Of a DNA stretch of 64,000 nucleotides, positions 22,083 through 33,779 are shown in pieces. This stretch comes from Ceratopteris richardii (Eukaryota; Streptophyta; Polypodiopsida; Polypodiales; Pteridaceae): positions 165,911,806 to 165,975,805 of the forward strand of contig CM035413.1 of assembly GCA_020310875.1 (NCBI GenBank), given 5' to 3'. Numbering within the stretch: the first letter of the stretch is position 1; every line of letters begins with the position of its first letter. The translations under genes and the position numbers were made by a program. The notes beneath the pieces are model-generated. The model did no database searches. It saw only the letters and a program-made list of their open reading frames with translations, and had not been told where the DNA came from.

Positions 22083-22936
22083 ATGGCTGAAAGCAATGAT
22101 GTATTTCGTATGTTGGCTGTTAAGGATAAGTTGGATGGTACCAACTACCCGTTGTGGGCTTATATGATGTGATATGTATTGGTTGCAAAAGGACTGTGGA
22201 ACATTGTGCAGGGTGTTGAAAAACGTCCTATCACACCTGCATCTGTTACAATTGCAGGTACTGAAGCTGATGCAGAAGGTGTCAAAGATGATGATATTTT
22301 GCATATTCCTGTTCGTGCTGCAATTTCTGCTGCACCTACTATAGAGCAGATTCGTTGGGATGGCAGAGATGCTCAAGCACATGCATTGATAGCTTTGTCT
22401 ATCAAACGTGCCATTATTCCTCACATTCACTCTTGCGGAATAGCTAAGGATGCTTGGGATACACTTACCACATTGTACCAAGCTAGGAATGAAGCTCATG
22501 TTGCTTACCTCGGAAAACTGTTAGAGAGTGATCACATGAATGAAGGTGATTCTATGGATAGTGACATGTATGATACTTTGGTGCCTCTTTTTATAGGTGG
22601 ACAGTCTAGTGCTGGTCCTAATGAGGAAACTTCTCAACCTTTGCAGGTTTCATGTGATGATGCAGATCATCCCATTTTTGATGCAGATTTACATGATGCA
22701 CTTGTTGATGAGAGAGCTGATATTGAGGAGGCAAAAAGTATACCAAAATGGCTAGTGCAAACTTTGCATGATAGCAAAGTAGATGCACCTCTATCATATT
22801 GTACTCGATCAAGCTCTCATAGTGCCTCTTTTTCATTAGATTTCTATGCTATGGCTGCATCTAGTCTTTGTGATGAGAATGAGCCTGTTTCATTTGACGA
22901 AGCAAAAAATTCAAAAAATGGATGCTATGAAATCTG
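22083..22936 (+). pseudogene. Copia C2 fused Gag / pre-RT segment
   Basis: Gag begins MAESNDVFRML at 22083 and hits a TGA at 22170-22172. It then reads on through the UBN2 region to NEGDSMD near 22555. There it fuses to DMYDTLVPLFIGGQSS, which in C1 lies after integrase (near 11070). About 1.5-2 kb of the element is thus deleted, with the frame preserved across the join. Confidence 0.88.
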
Positions 22937-24411
22937 AATATGATGCTATAATGAAGAATGGTACTTGGTCTTTATGTGACTTGCCTCCTCGCAAGAAGGC
23001 CATTGGCACTAAGTGGGTTTACAAGCTGAAGCGTATGCCTGATGGAACAATTGACAGGTATAAGGCTAGGCTTGTTGCAAAGGGTTATGCACAGGAAAGA
23101 GGCATTGATTTTGATGAGATCTTTGCACCTACATGCCGTATGACTACTGTTCGGAGCATCTGTGCATTGTAGCTCATCATGGTTGGAATGTACATGAGTT
23201 GGATATTAGAAATGCATTTCTTAATGGTGACTTGCATGAAGAAGTGTATGTTTTTCAGCCCCGTGGCTTTGTGCAAAAAGGGCATGAAAACCAGGTGTGC
23301 AAGTTAAAGAAGGCATTATATGGTTTAAAGCAAGCACCACGTGCTTGGTATGAGAAGATACATGCATATTTGATTGCACATTGTTTTGAGAACAGTCCAA
23401 CTGAAAGCACCTTATATGTTAAGTGTGCTAATGATGTGCTTGTGATCATTGTTGTCTATGTTGGCGACATGCTGCTCATTGGTCCTATTGAGAACCATAT
23501 TGCTGATTTTAAGGCTTATTTGCATGCCTCATTTCAGATTCCTGATTTGGGGCATTTGCATCATTATTTGGGCATTCAGTTTATGCACGTTGATGGTGGA
23601 ATGGCTTTGTGTCAAACAAAATATATTGACACATTATTACAGCGTTTTGGCCTTGAAGACTGTAAACCTATTGCCACTCCTATGGAAACAGGTTTACGAT
23701 TGAGTCTTCATGATGCTGGAGATGCATTTAATGCTATTCTCTATTAGCAACCTGGTGGATGCTTGATTTACTTATGCATTACTCAGCCTGATATTCAATT
23801 GCTATCTCACAGATGAGCAGGTTTATGCATTACCCAGGAGTCAAGCATTGGCAGGCGGTTAAGCGCATCTTTTGCTACTTGAGTGGTACCCCACTATTTG
23901 GTTTGTTTCATCCCAAGGGGGATCACTATCGCCAGATTTGCATGCTTTTTTTGACTCTGATTGGGCTAGTTGCTATGACACTCCTGTGTCCACTAGTGGC
24001 TTTTGCTTCATGCTTGGTAGCTCATGTATATCTTGGTTGAGCAAGAAGCAGCTTATTGTGGCCACTTCCAGTTGTGAGGCTGAGTCTAGGGCAGCTTTCA
24101 CAGTGACTGTCGAGTGTGTGTGGCTCAGATGCCTTATGGCTGATTTGGGTGTTGGTCAGTCTTCTGCCACCACCATCTTCACTTATAGTCAGAGTGCATT
24201 GACAATTGCGAGGAACCCTGTGTTCCATGCTCGCACTAAGCACATTGAGGTGCATTATCATTATGTCAGGGAGAGGTTCTCTGCTAGGGAGATCAGCTTG
24301 GCATATGTGCCCATAAAGGAGAACATTGCAGACCTTTTCATGAAGGTTGTGCCTAGGGAGAAGTTTGAAGCTTTTCGCAAAGCTTTGGGCTTACTTCCTT
24401 TTATGGAGTGA
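22921..24411 (+). pseudogene. Copia C2 reverse transcriptase and RNase H
   Basis: [38 protein letters not shown] and LDIRNAFLNGDL are clear. The catalytic box reads VVYVGDMLLIG at 23450-23480, so YVDD has become YVGD. RNase H shows FFDSDWASCYDTPVSTSGF and CEAESRAAF, ending LGLLPFME at 24408. Frameshifts lie near 23170 and 23800-23890. It is inactive. Confidence 0.9.
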
Positions 24412-24485
24412 TCTCCACATAGCTTGGCACTTCCTTATACATGAGTGCTAGTGACTTGTTCACCGCATCACTCCTAGGGGGGATT

Positions 24486-24715
24486 TGTTGATATATTTAG
24501 GTAGTGATGTGTGTGAACACTCTAGGACCACCGGGGCACTTTTTTCCCTCTTTAGGAGGTTTTTTTCCCCCAGCTTGTATATACGCCTATTACCTTAATG
24601 GGCTACTTATCTTTGTACATTCTCTAGTAATACATTCAGTATTGTGTCTTGTGCTCCAAGATTCTTGTTCTTACTTGTGCTGTTTGTGTGCCTCCGCAGA
24701 CGTCTAACTCCAACA
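24486..24715 (+). repeat. Copia C2 3' LTR (230 bp)
   Basis: Partner of 21536-21764. The polypurine stretch CTAGGGGGGATT lies just upstream (24474-24485). It is followed by the TTACA duplication at 24716-24720, where B' exon 2 resumes. Confidence 0.93.
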
Positions 24716-25170
24716 TTACAATGTGGGAGAATAAGAAGGTTAAGGGGAAAAGGATGAAGAAGTCTAAGCTTGATCGTCATGTGGATGTCAAGGGTAAGGA
24801 AATAAGATTAGATCTATTAATTGAGGAAGGTTTTAAGGATATGAATCTTATCCCCTCGAGACTCATACAGGGCATTGAGGTTGAGACCTTGATCATGTCC
24901 AACCTACCAAAAGTTATTGAAAATGAATAGAGATTTGGTGAGATGGTTGTGGAGTTGAATAAGTAAGTATCTAACACTTTATACTTTTTCAGGTTGAGTT
25001 TACTATACCTAACATGATGCTTGCTCTATAGCCATAAAGTTTATATGAAGATATAGGAGGTAATGATGAAGAGGCTAGGGCACTTCACCTTGGGGGAGGT
25101 GGAGGCAGAATACCCTAGAACTTCCTCATACAAATCCCTTTCCGAATATTTTTTGCTTTTTAGGGATTGG

Positions 25171-25399
25171 CTATTCATGACGACTTTAATTAACACATAT
25201 ATATTATGTCAATGCTTTTCATCTCATATAGGAACAAAAGTCAATGCTTGGCATTGAGTATTCAATGCTTGATATCAAATATTTGATGCCTAGCATCACC
25301 TTCATGAATAAATTTGACTTTTTCCATATCAGCAAGGAATTTGATGAAGTATTTCTTTTGCAATGCATGAGGGTGGACTATCCTTTTCAAAAGCTTTGC
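25171..25399 (+). repeat. B' intron 3 remnant with decayed 19-bp palindromes
   Basis: At 25244-25306 three degenerate copies of the gene B intron palindrome remain, including TCAATGCTTGGCATTGA. In that copy both arms carry matching changes from TCGATGC/GCATCGA. The position just after exon 3 is the same as that of the array at 54394-54714 in gene B. The rest of the stretch shows nothing. Confidence 0.75.
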
Positions 25400-25639
25400 A
25401 ATGATAGGCTTGCTATAGAAACCCAAAATCTAGTGCCACACACAATACTCCACACAAGGGCTTTAGAATATATAAGAAAAACACACAGTACACATACCAT
25501 GAACACAAATTTCTTACTCATACAAATGTAATCAAACTTAGAGTCACTGACTGACCACACCACTATATATTTTATTAAAGAGCATATACAAAAGTGTCCA
25601 ACAGCCATTTGGCCTTTCACATGGACACTAACAATAACA
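25400..25639 (-). repeat. Copia-2 3' LTR (left boundary approximate)
   Basis: On the minus strand it starts TGTTATTGTTAGTG directly after the purine tract TATTGGGAGAT. It contains a TATATATTC box near 25475. No partner LTR is present to fix the other end. Confidence 0.5.
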
Positions 25640-25922
25640 ATCTCCCAATAAGGGTCAATATGGACAAAGTGACTATGGGAGAAAAAATAAAGAATGATAA
25701 AGAATACCTGAGTGTAAGTATAGAAACTATACCTCCCACTTGATGGGCATGGTATACCAGTAATTGTGTAAGATCATTAATCAAGTAACCCCCATCAAGT
25801 CACAACAATGTCGAAAGCTATCATGTGGTAGAGCTTTAGTCAAAGCATCTAAAGCATTATCTCGACTATGAACCTTCTAGAGAATAATGTGCTCTATGGC
25901 TAAGCAGTCTCTAATGAAGTGA

Positions 25923-28229
25923 TCACACCTCAATGTGCTTGGTCTTTGCATGACACACTAGATTCTTAGCGAATGCAATGGCACTCTGACTATCATTGAG
26001 CAAACGAGGTACATGCTGAGGTAGACCTATATCACAAGCAAGTTGAGAAAGCCACAATGGTTCCTTACATGCCTCACTTGATGCAACATACTCTCCTTCT
26101 ATGGTGGAAACAATTGTACATTCTTGAAGATGAGATCGCCAAGAGATAGCACCTCTATGAAAATGAAAAATGTACCCTGGTGTAGACATACAATTGTCTA
26201 CACAACCAACATGATTAGAATATGTTTAACTAATAATGGATGCTTTCACTCTACCTAAGCATAGAAACTTGTCCTTAGTGCCACTTAGATATCTCAAAAT
26301 CATCTTGACTACTTCCTAGAAAGATTATACATATATCTGCTCACAATTACCACTACAAATGCAAGGTCTCATCTCGTAGCTACCATAGCATACACGAGAC
26401 TACCAACAACAGATTGATAAGAATTTAGGTTATGAATTCCTTTTCTTCATTTGATTTTGGGGCAATCATCCTTGCTCAATTTCACATATGTGCATAAAGG
26501 TGTACTCAATGCCTTTCCACCCTTCATATTAAACTTGTTAAGTACTTTGGATATGCACTCACTTTGAGACAAGTGTATGCATCTTTTACTCCTATCATGA
26601 GTAATGTGCATGCCAAGAATATGTTTGGCATCCCCCAAATCCTTCATATCAAATGTCTGACTCAACTACTTTTTGAGAATTGACAAGTCATGAGGACTTC
26701 CCAACAATCAACACATCATCAACATAAAGTATCAAGCATATCAAGCTACCATTTGAGAATCTCATTGTCACAGTAGAGATAATGATCCTCATTGCTTCGA
26801 GAATAGCCTTTAGACTTCATGAAAGCATCAAACTTTTGGTACCATTTTCTAGGGGACTATTTCAGTCCATATAAGCTCTTCTTGAGCTTACAAACTAGAC
26901 TTTCTTTGCTAGGAACTACATAACCCTCTGGTTGTTCCATATAGATATCATATGTAAGATCTCCATGCAAGAAAGCAATTTTCACATCCATTTGGACTAC
27001 CTCTAAGTTCTCCATTGAAACAAATCCAAGCAACATGTGGAGGATAGTCATCTTAACTATCAGAGAGAATATTTCATTAAAATAAATGCCATGTTGTTGC
27101 TTAAAACCCTTTGCAACAATTCATGATTTATACTTTGGAGAAGCACTTTCTTATGTGAATTTCAATTTATATACCCATTTGCATGGTAAAGCTTTCCTAC
27201 CCTTTGGCAAATGTATTAAATCGCAAGTACCATTCTTGTGAATAGAATCCAATTCACTACCCATGGGACACTCCCACTTGACATGATCTTCTATCTGCAT
27301 AGCCTCTTTGTAGCAAGAAGGCTCACCAACATCTGTTAGCATAAGAGAATCCAAACCTGGAACATATTTGTCAAGTGGATGCGAGACACGTGTAGATCAT
27401 CTTAATTATTGTTGGAGAGGAACATTTGCAGATTGATCTGATTGGACATTTTCTTAATCATCTCTATGTGCGACATTTTTATGCATGCAAACTAGAGGAC
27501 TAGTATCTTCAAACACCAAAATATGAACATATGATTCATACCCAAAAACTCGAAGACAATTATAATATGGTGGCTTTCCTATCCATAACTCTTGTGCCAC
27601 TTTCATACCTTTGGAAGTACTAGGTGAAAGGTTAATCATATGAACTGCAGTCAATATTGCTTCTGCCCAAAAGCCTTGTGAAAGCTTTGCATGATGCAGC
27701 ATAGAAAATACTCTATATTGATTAGTTCTATTCGTCCTTTCAACGATACCATTCACTAGGGTATAAAGAGCTATAAAATCTCTACAAATTCCTCTAGACT
27801 GATAGAAAAGGCTGAATTCATGTGAGGTATACTCACCCCCATTATCTGAACGTAAAGCCTTAAGCTTAGTTCCTTTTTTAGTCTCAACTGAAGCAATCCA
27901 TTTTTTGAAAATAGGGAATACCTCACGCTTCAATTTGGTAGGATATACCCAAAGTTTTCTAGTAGAATCATCTATGAAAGTGACAATAAAGAGAACCACA
28001 TAATGACCTTGTGGACATAGGACCACACATTCTATATGAATGAGATCTAAGGGCTGAATTGAAGATTCAATGTGCATTTTATGCTCATTCCTAGTTTTCT
28101 TTCCATATTGAAAATGCTCACAAATGAAAAATGAGATAAAGATAACAAAGGTAAGTAGCTAGAACAAGAAATATTTTCCATTCCACTATGAGATATGTGG
28201 TCCAAACGGCCACGCCAAATACAATCCAT
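25923..28229 (-). pseudogene. Copia-2 integrase, RT and RNase H relic
   Basis: Integrase shows RSDNGGEYTSHEFSLFYQSR near 27850-27790 and FWAEAILTAVHMINLSPST near 27680-27620. RT shows VQMDVKIAFLHGDLTYDIYM near 26990-26930 and LSQTFDMKDLGDAKHILGM near 26660-26605. RNase H shows TPGYIFHFHRGAISWRSHLQ and EGEYVASSEACKEPLWLSQ near 26180-26050. The DD box near 26720 is disrupted. It cannot encode an active enzyme. Confidence 0.85.
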
Positions 28230-28586
28230 AGGCTATTCAATAGCAGCTAACAAGTGCTCTTTATGTGATACAAATAAAGGATTAAGTGAGCCAACTTTGC
28301 TTCCTTTTGTAATAACCATGCCCTTTGATATGCAAAAGGACTGAGCATAGAAAAACACCTTGTAACCAAGGTTGTCAAGTTGACCAAATGACATCAAAGT
28401 GCATGATAACTAAGCTACATGGCATACATTATGCATCCTAAATTTTGAACCATCAATGTATTGCATCTCCAATCCCAACAACATCACACTGGTAAGAGTC
28501 ATGAAGTCTCATAGTACCAAGAGACTTTGCTGCATAAGTAGAGAACCATTCTCTGTGTGGTGTCACATGGAAATAAGCACCAAAAT

Positions 28587-29625
28587 CTAAGAAGCACATT
28601 TGGGAAAGAGAATGAGCCATAAGAGCCTAGGCACAATACTCTCAAGTGTCAACACATAACCATCATAAAAAATAGCACTGATTTCTTCACTCTTCATAGT
28701 TGAAGTAGATGGTGCGGGTAACTGTTTAACATGCTCATCAATATTCTGCCCTTTACCTTTAACATTCTTTAATACATAACTATCTTTCTTCATATGGCCC
28801 TTCTTATGACAATAATGGCATTCAATATCCCTCTTCCTTGATTTAGTTCTACTCTTATTCTGTTGACCATTATTTTCCTTGTTCTTTCTCCTACTACATT
28901 GCTCATTCTTTCCTTGGTAAGAATCACGAACATTTTATGCATCTCCATTCTAAGTGCAAACCATAGACATTCTACAAATCTCCTCACTCAAGAGTGCTCC
29001 ACAAATGTCATAAAAGAACAATTTACCACTAGGTGCACTATTGCTAATAGGTGCACTATTACTAATAGCTATGCAAAATGTATCCCATGATGATGGCAAG
29101 GTGGATAACAACAAGATTTCTTTCATTTCATTACCCATCTCCTTTTTGTGAGCCTGTAATTAGGCAAATATAGCATCAAACTCATTTGGATGAGTAGCAA
29201 CACTATCTCTGTACTTCATGCAAAGGTCATATAGCTCTCTCATCAGATACAATTTATTTAATGCCGTTTCTTTTTCATATGTATTGCATAACTTCTTCCA
29301 AAGATCCTCTATACTTTCACAATCCAATACTGTAAAGTAAATATTATCTACTAGGTGCAATGGAATGGTAGACCTGGCCATTTCATCCAATATCATCCCA
29401 ATCATCATCATCCATATCAACAAACTTCTTTGAGATTCCATTTGTTGGCTTCCATTGCCTCCTCCAAATCAACACATATTTAACCTGATTCTTCCATAGA
29501 GCAAAGTTTGTGTCATCAAATTTTGAGGATCTCAAAATGGACTTTGCCTTGCAAGTTATAGCTCATCTTGGGAACACTGCCACTAGACCTAGATCCACTA
29601 GATGTGCTTGAGATTTTCGATGCCA
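28587..29625 (-). pseudogene. Copia-2 Gag and protease relic
   Basis: The start gives MASKISSTSG on the minus strand. A Gag segment with DEMARSTIPLHLVDNIYFTV follows at 29380-29320, then a knuckle CHYCHKKGHMKKDS whose last Cys is Ser. It parallels copia-1 2360-3410. Frames are broken at several places. Confidence 0.8.
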
Positions 29626-29830
29626 TGATGATAGAGAACTAACTAGAATGAAAATGGAGCTAGAATAGTCCAAACACCACTAAGGCTCAAGAAAGGATGA
29701 CCAAGTTTCAGATTTCAGAAAATATCAATAGTTTCCCAAAAAAAAAGGATCAATGAACGACAATGACCAACCAAAAGGATCATGTGGGGTGAATTTGCTC
29801 ACATCAGTAAGTGTATCAAGGAGTAAATTG

Positions 29831-30200
29831 ACCATTGGATAGTTGGAAAAAGCAAAATTTGGAAAAAATTTTCTAGAGTCTTGTCTACAAAAAGCATATG
29901 ATAAGTCTCAAAATCTCATAAAACCACAAGTACTGACATGGAAACCTTCATAGTGAATCACTAACTCCATTGCATATAATCAATTACCCAAAAGAAGCCA
30001 GCTAGGCTTATCAAGCACCTATGAACAACTAGCATACATCTCGTATGGAAATGCTTGGTAAGTCTTCCACCTGCATCATTGAGGAGACCCCAACATCTGG
30101 GTGTCTCCTTGTTTTCTTAACCTCATCTTGACCCTCTTTATCAAACATAGAAGGCTTTATGCAAAAATCTAACTACTATATCAATGACCGCATATACATA
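29831..30200. other. No recognisable feature
   Basis: Between the leader of copia-2 and the LTR of gypsy-2 I see no coding region or repeat with a partner elsewhere in the window. B' exons 4 and 5 are not found here. Confidence 0.5.
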
Positions 30201-30822
30201 TGTCACTCTAGCATAATGGTAAGCACCAATGTGAGGAGGTCCACCTCATAAATGTCAATCTGCGGAGATGTGAGGACTGGTATGAAGACCGTGAGAAAGT
30301 GAAGGCTTGCATGAGTGAAAGCACACAAGCATGCACACACATACACACACGTGCACACAAGGCAATAGCAAAGAGTAGAACAATGGAAGGTCTTTGATTA
30401 CAAAAGAAATCTCTTACAAAACTCAAATCTCTAACAAGCCAACCCCAAAAATGAGCTCTCTAGCTCTTTTTATAGTTTTTTTGAGTGGTTTTGGCCCTAT
30501 CCATACCTAGTGTCCGGACTAGTTAAAAATTAGGTCTCAGGGCTTATTTGAGGGCTCAAATGGAGTCTAAAAATTATGAAAATTGGTAGGATGACACTTC
30601 TAATAGTCCCCAAGCTTGAGGACTCAACTTAAACAAAATGGAGTTACAAAAATATGAAATGATATTTACAATGGTTTTTAGTGATGAAAATCACTATTTT
30701 TATAGGGATTTATTTTGAACATTTGACATGTGCTTCTTGGAGCTCCCTACATGCTCTGCCTTCTTGTGTGTACACCTCTTTGATGTACTCCCATGATTTG
30801 TACTTGAGCTTGAGCTTCAACA
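30201..30822 (-). repeat. Gypsy-2 3' LTR (622 bp)
   Basis: On the minus strand it starts TGTTGAAGCTCAAGC after the polypurine tract and ends near TAGAGTGACA. It contains a CA-rich run, the GAGCTCTCTAGCTCTTTTTATA block at 30452-30473 and CTCAAGCTTGAGGA-like sequence. It aligns with the LTR at 18150-18809. Confidence 0.82.
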
Positions 30823-31902
30823 CTCCCCCCCTCTTGATTTTGTCATCCCTAAAAGGCCCTTGTTGGAGTGGTTGTTCCATGTAGTACTTTGAGAGGTGGT
30901 GTCCATTATGTATCAACAAGAGTGGTCCATCTTCCAAATGTAGCTTGGTAGGTAGTTTGGTTCTTCATTTTGTCACTGCTAGCCTTTGCAATTTTTAATC
31001 CATTTGCATGTACTTCTTCCGTAGATTCTGGCATGATGGTGTATTTGTGAGCTTTCAAAAATTGATAGTTGCTCAAAAGAGGTTGTCAATGTTGATTTTG
31101 AGAAACTATTGAGAGTGGATTGCTTCCTTGCTATTTTTTTCGTAACCTTGATGTCCTCTCGATCTTCCAAACATGGCTATACTTTTCTTTTTTCCGAGTA
31201 ATTGTAACCCATAATGGATGATGGGTATGTGCATTAGTGCATGGGTTGAAAAAAAACACGTGCCTTGTGCACAGTCGTGTAATGTGGCCCTACGCATGCA
31301 TACTTGGGAAATGCATTGGAAGAAGTATGGTGCAAGAAATTGGGACTGGAGCTAAGTGCTCAAGGGTATGCTGACAAAGAGGTTTTCTAATCTATCATGG
31401 TTATGGTGTTTCCGAAGTAGGCAAATCTTACCATGGTGAAAGGTCCATCGATCTTCACTCTTCGTGTTGTACGTCTATCACAATGATCGACCATTGGTAT
31501 GTCTTGCTTTGTTGATGAATTTTCTTGTTGATGATTCATTGATAAGATTCATGGAGCATAGGTTCCTATCCTTTCTATTTTTGTTTTCTCTTTTTCTTCC
31601 TATTTTTCTTTTCTTTTTGGAGGAACAATGGCATAAAACAAGAAGAAAGAGGTTAGTATCAATAAAATATTTTACATATGTCAAGTGTGTCTCATGTGCC
31701 TAGGATTTCTCAATGGTGTCTATGCACGGGCGTGTAATGTGGCCCTATATTAATGCATACTTTGGAAATGCATGGCCTGAATAGTGCAAAAGACAAGGTT
31801 ATGCCAAAAGCACATGGTTGTTGCATGTTGAGGCTTTCAGTGTTGCTTGCAAACATTGATGCAACCTTTGTTGGAGGTATCCATTGGATCTCAACATGAC
31901 AA

Positions 31903-32848
31903 CTAATTATCCCTCCTTATAGGAACCCATTTTAGAACAGTGTTCGGTTGTGTACCAATCACGTTTGACATCTTTATCTTTGGGTGGTTGCTTAAATTTT
32001 GTATCGTGCGTGGTTGGCTCTTTGGTTTTGTGGGTGCTACTAGTGTTTTTGGCTTCCAAACCATATCCTTGATGATTTTTTTCTTACTATTGTCAAAGAG
32101 GTGGGTTGATCTTCTTTTGATCTTTGTGCTTGGTTCTGACCCTTGCTCCTCCTTGGCTTCTTTGTTGAGGATTTTCTCTTGTGGGAGAGTATAGGTTGTT
32201 GTGTATGTAAGAGCTTCTTGGGTACCCACATGTGTAATTGTCCTTGTTGAGTTGTAGCTAATTTCTTCGTCACCCAAATTTGGAAGATACCTTGTGGTTG
32301 GGCTTGTCCTAGTCGCTTCGTTCGTCTTTTGGCTTGTTTGGCTAGTCTTGATGGAAATTGTTGGGGCAACATTGGTGGTTGATCTCTTTTTGTACCCAGA
32401 TCTGTTTCATGCCTGGAACTTCTTTCTTCTTGGATTCTATTTGTCTTTTTTATATAGCACTAGTCTTGTACTATTTTGCTTGCCTCTTTGGTTGAATTGT
32501 TGTGGCTGCATGAGTCTTTGAAAAAGAAGAGAGGTCCACTCGCCTTTGAGAATGTTCTTCCATGGTTGAGTCCTTCTGGATCATATAGATTTTGACACAT
32601 ACAACATCTTCTTCTTCTTCTCTAAGATTAGACATAAAAGAACTAAGAGAATGTGTGACACCTAGATTTGTGAGCATGCAGTTCTCTAATTCTAATGTAA
32701 TGCGTTGTTCGTGTACCCAAAATTGAAGAAGTCGACTTCTTAGGTTTAAGTTGATTGCATGGTCATAGATCCAATCTTGACCCAAGACAAGTGGTTCTGT
32801 AAGGTCCTCATCTTGACAGACTAGCATTTTGACTATCATTGGAATTCA
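31903..32848 (-). pseudogene. Gypsy-2 protease C-terminal half and spacer relic
   Basis: The block MIVKMLVCQDEDLTEPLVLG, followed by QDWIYDHAINLNL, at 32839-32740 matches the second half of the gypsy-1 protease. The upstream half with the DSG motif is missing because of truncation at 32848. The spacer carries lysine- and glutamine-rich sequence with WVPK-type blocks near 32230. Several frames overlap and none is intact. Confidence 0.75.
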
Positions 32849-33013
32849 CATAGATACCTTAGGGGAGTTGTGCCACCTTTAGTAGATGAGCGTGGGGATC
32901 TTGTTGAACTAAAGGATCCAATTGTTGGGAAGAAGGTTACAGAGGATGCAAAATCTAGAGAAGATAATCTAATGAATGTAAAGGAACTACAGTATGACCA
33001 ACTCCTACTTTGA

Positions 33014-33779
33014 TATATGCTTTCAACATGAGAAACTTTGTACATTTACCATTGTAATTATATTTGTTTAATGAGAATCTCTTTGTCACATTATTGGTCT
33101 TGAACACTTCTAGTGTCTGGTACTCTTATCTCTCTCAATATGATTTTTCCATTTAATCTGCTTTGTATCATTTCATACACATGGTGTTCATTTTGGCTGA
33201 TTACTATTTGAGAAGTAAGCATTTATGAGATGGAAATTTCAAATAAGCTCCAAAAAATACAAAATTTAAAACGTAGCTAACTAAGATCCTCAAGCTCTAA
33301 GATTGCTTGAATTGCACAAAATGGAGCAAAAGGTCGACTTCCAATTTTTGCCAATTGATGACCCTTGGTGTGTTTGCATGAGTATTATGATAGTATATTG
33401 TTTCACATGTGAATAAATGCAATAGATTTGTGGGATTGGAATTGAACACTTGGGAGTTTTACTCCTAGAATCCTGTTGCAAACATGCCTTGGAAACATGC
33501 AAGAAGATACTTGACATAACAATGTAACAAAATTTTATAGAGGGAGTCATGCCCATATCATACACCAAAACTAAGTTACCTCTTTCAAAAACTGATGCAT
33601 GTATGTGAGGTGAGTCAAAATTCTTAAAGACTTTGAATATGGGCAACATGAAGCAAAAAAATTTCATGCACCAACACACAGTAATATATGACATTTTATA
33701 GAGTTGAGGGATCCAATGGCATATGGTTGCCATCATGTAAGCCATCATTGGTGGTCCTTGTGGTGGATCAAAATATAGA
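33014..33779. other. Downstream flank of B' with a small gypsy LTR scrap
   Basis: AT-rich, no coding region I can support. The block GATCCTCAAGCTC...TTGCACAAAATGGAGC at 33280-33327 matches the conserved inner part of the gypsy LTR family. The rest shows nothing. Confidence 0.5.

Larger units (their letters stand above)
21536..24715 (+). mobile_element. Copia C2: internally deleted copia element inside B' exon 2
   Basis: LTRs at 21536-21764 and 24486-24715 flank primer site, Gag, RT and RNase H. The perfect 5-bp target duplication TTACA is at 21531-21535 and 24716-24720. The two LTRs differ at roughly twenty positions, so it is older than C1. Protease and integrase are missing: Gag joins directly to the region just before RT at about 22560. 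It interrupts B', so B' was present before it. Confidence 0.95.
25400..29830 (-). mobile_element. Copia-2: minus-strand sister of copia-1, heavily decayed
   Basis: From right to left it has the Gag start (ATG at 29625-29623), zinc knuckle near 28830, protease LDFGAYFHVTP near 28590, integrase 28230-27530, RT 27350-26450 and RNase H 26190-25920. A polypurine tract at 25640-25650 and an LTR piece at about 25400-25639 follow. Motifs match copia-1 block by block. Stops and frameshifts are dense. It lies between exon 3 and exon 6 of B'. The 5' LTR is not visible. The left LTR end is approximate. Confidence 0.85.
30201..32848 (-). mobile_element. Gypsy-2: minus-strand Gag-protease gypsy element, 5' truncated
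   Basis: The 3' LTR is at 30201-30822 and a polypurine tract (CAAGAGGGGGGGAG on the minus strand) at 30823-30836. Then follow a 1-kb untranslated part homologous to 16203-16865, the spacer ORF region 31900-32470 and the protease block up to 32848. There the element ends abruptly against exon 6 of B'. There is no RT or integrase, as in gypsy-1, and no Argonaute insert near 31560. Confidence 0.8.
21346..33013 (+). pseudogene. B': decayed, interrupted copy of the ParB-methyltransferase gene B
   Basis: Three pieces of a plus-strand gene B paralog survive. 21346-21535 and 24716-24962 are the two halves of exon 2, matching LIEVGIALD, WFQLAFRSGEIWDLQD and TMWEHKEVKG, split by copia C2. A 69-bp intron (24963-25031) with GT...AG ends follows. 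Then comes exon 3 at 25032-25170, exactly 139 bp as in gene B, with its downstream donor mutated to CT. Finally 32850-33013 matches the end of exon 6 (VPPLVDERGDL ... YDQLLL, stop). Exons 4 and 5 are not found. In-frame stops show it is dead. The copia-2 relic and gypsy-2 lie between exon 3 and exon 6. Confidence 0.88.

Noticed and set aside
33290-33748. 152-codon minus-strand frame
   Set aside because: No family resemblance, and unusual Met/His/Cys/Ile-rich composition typical of chance frames in AT-rich DNA. It begins in an LTR scrap.
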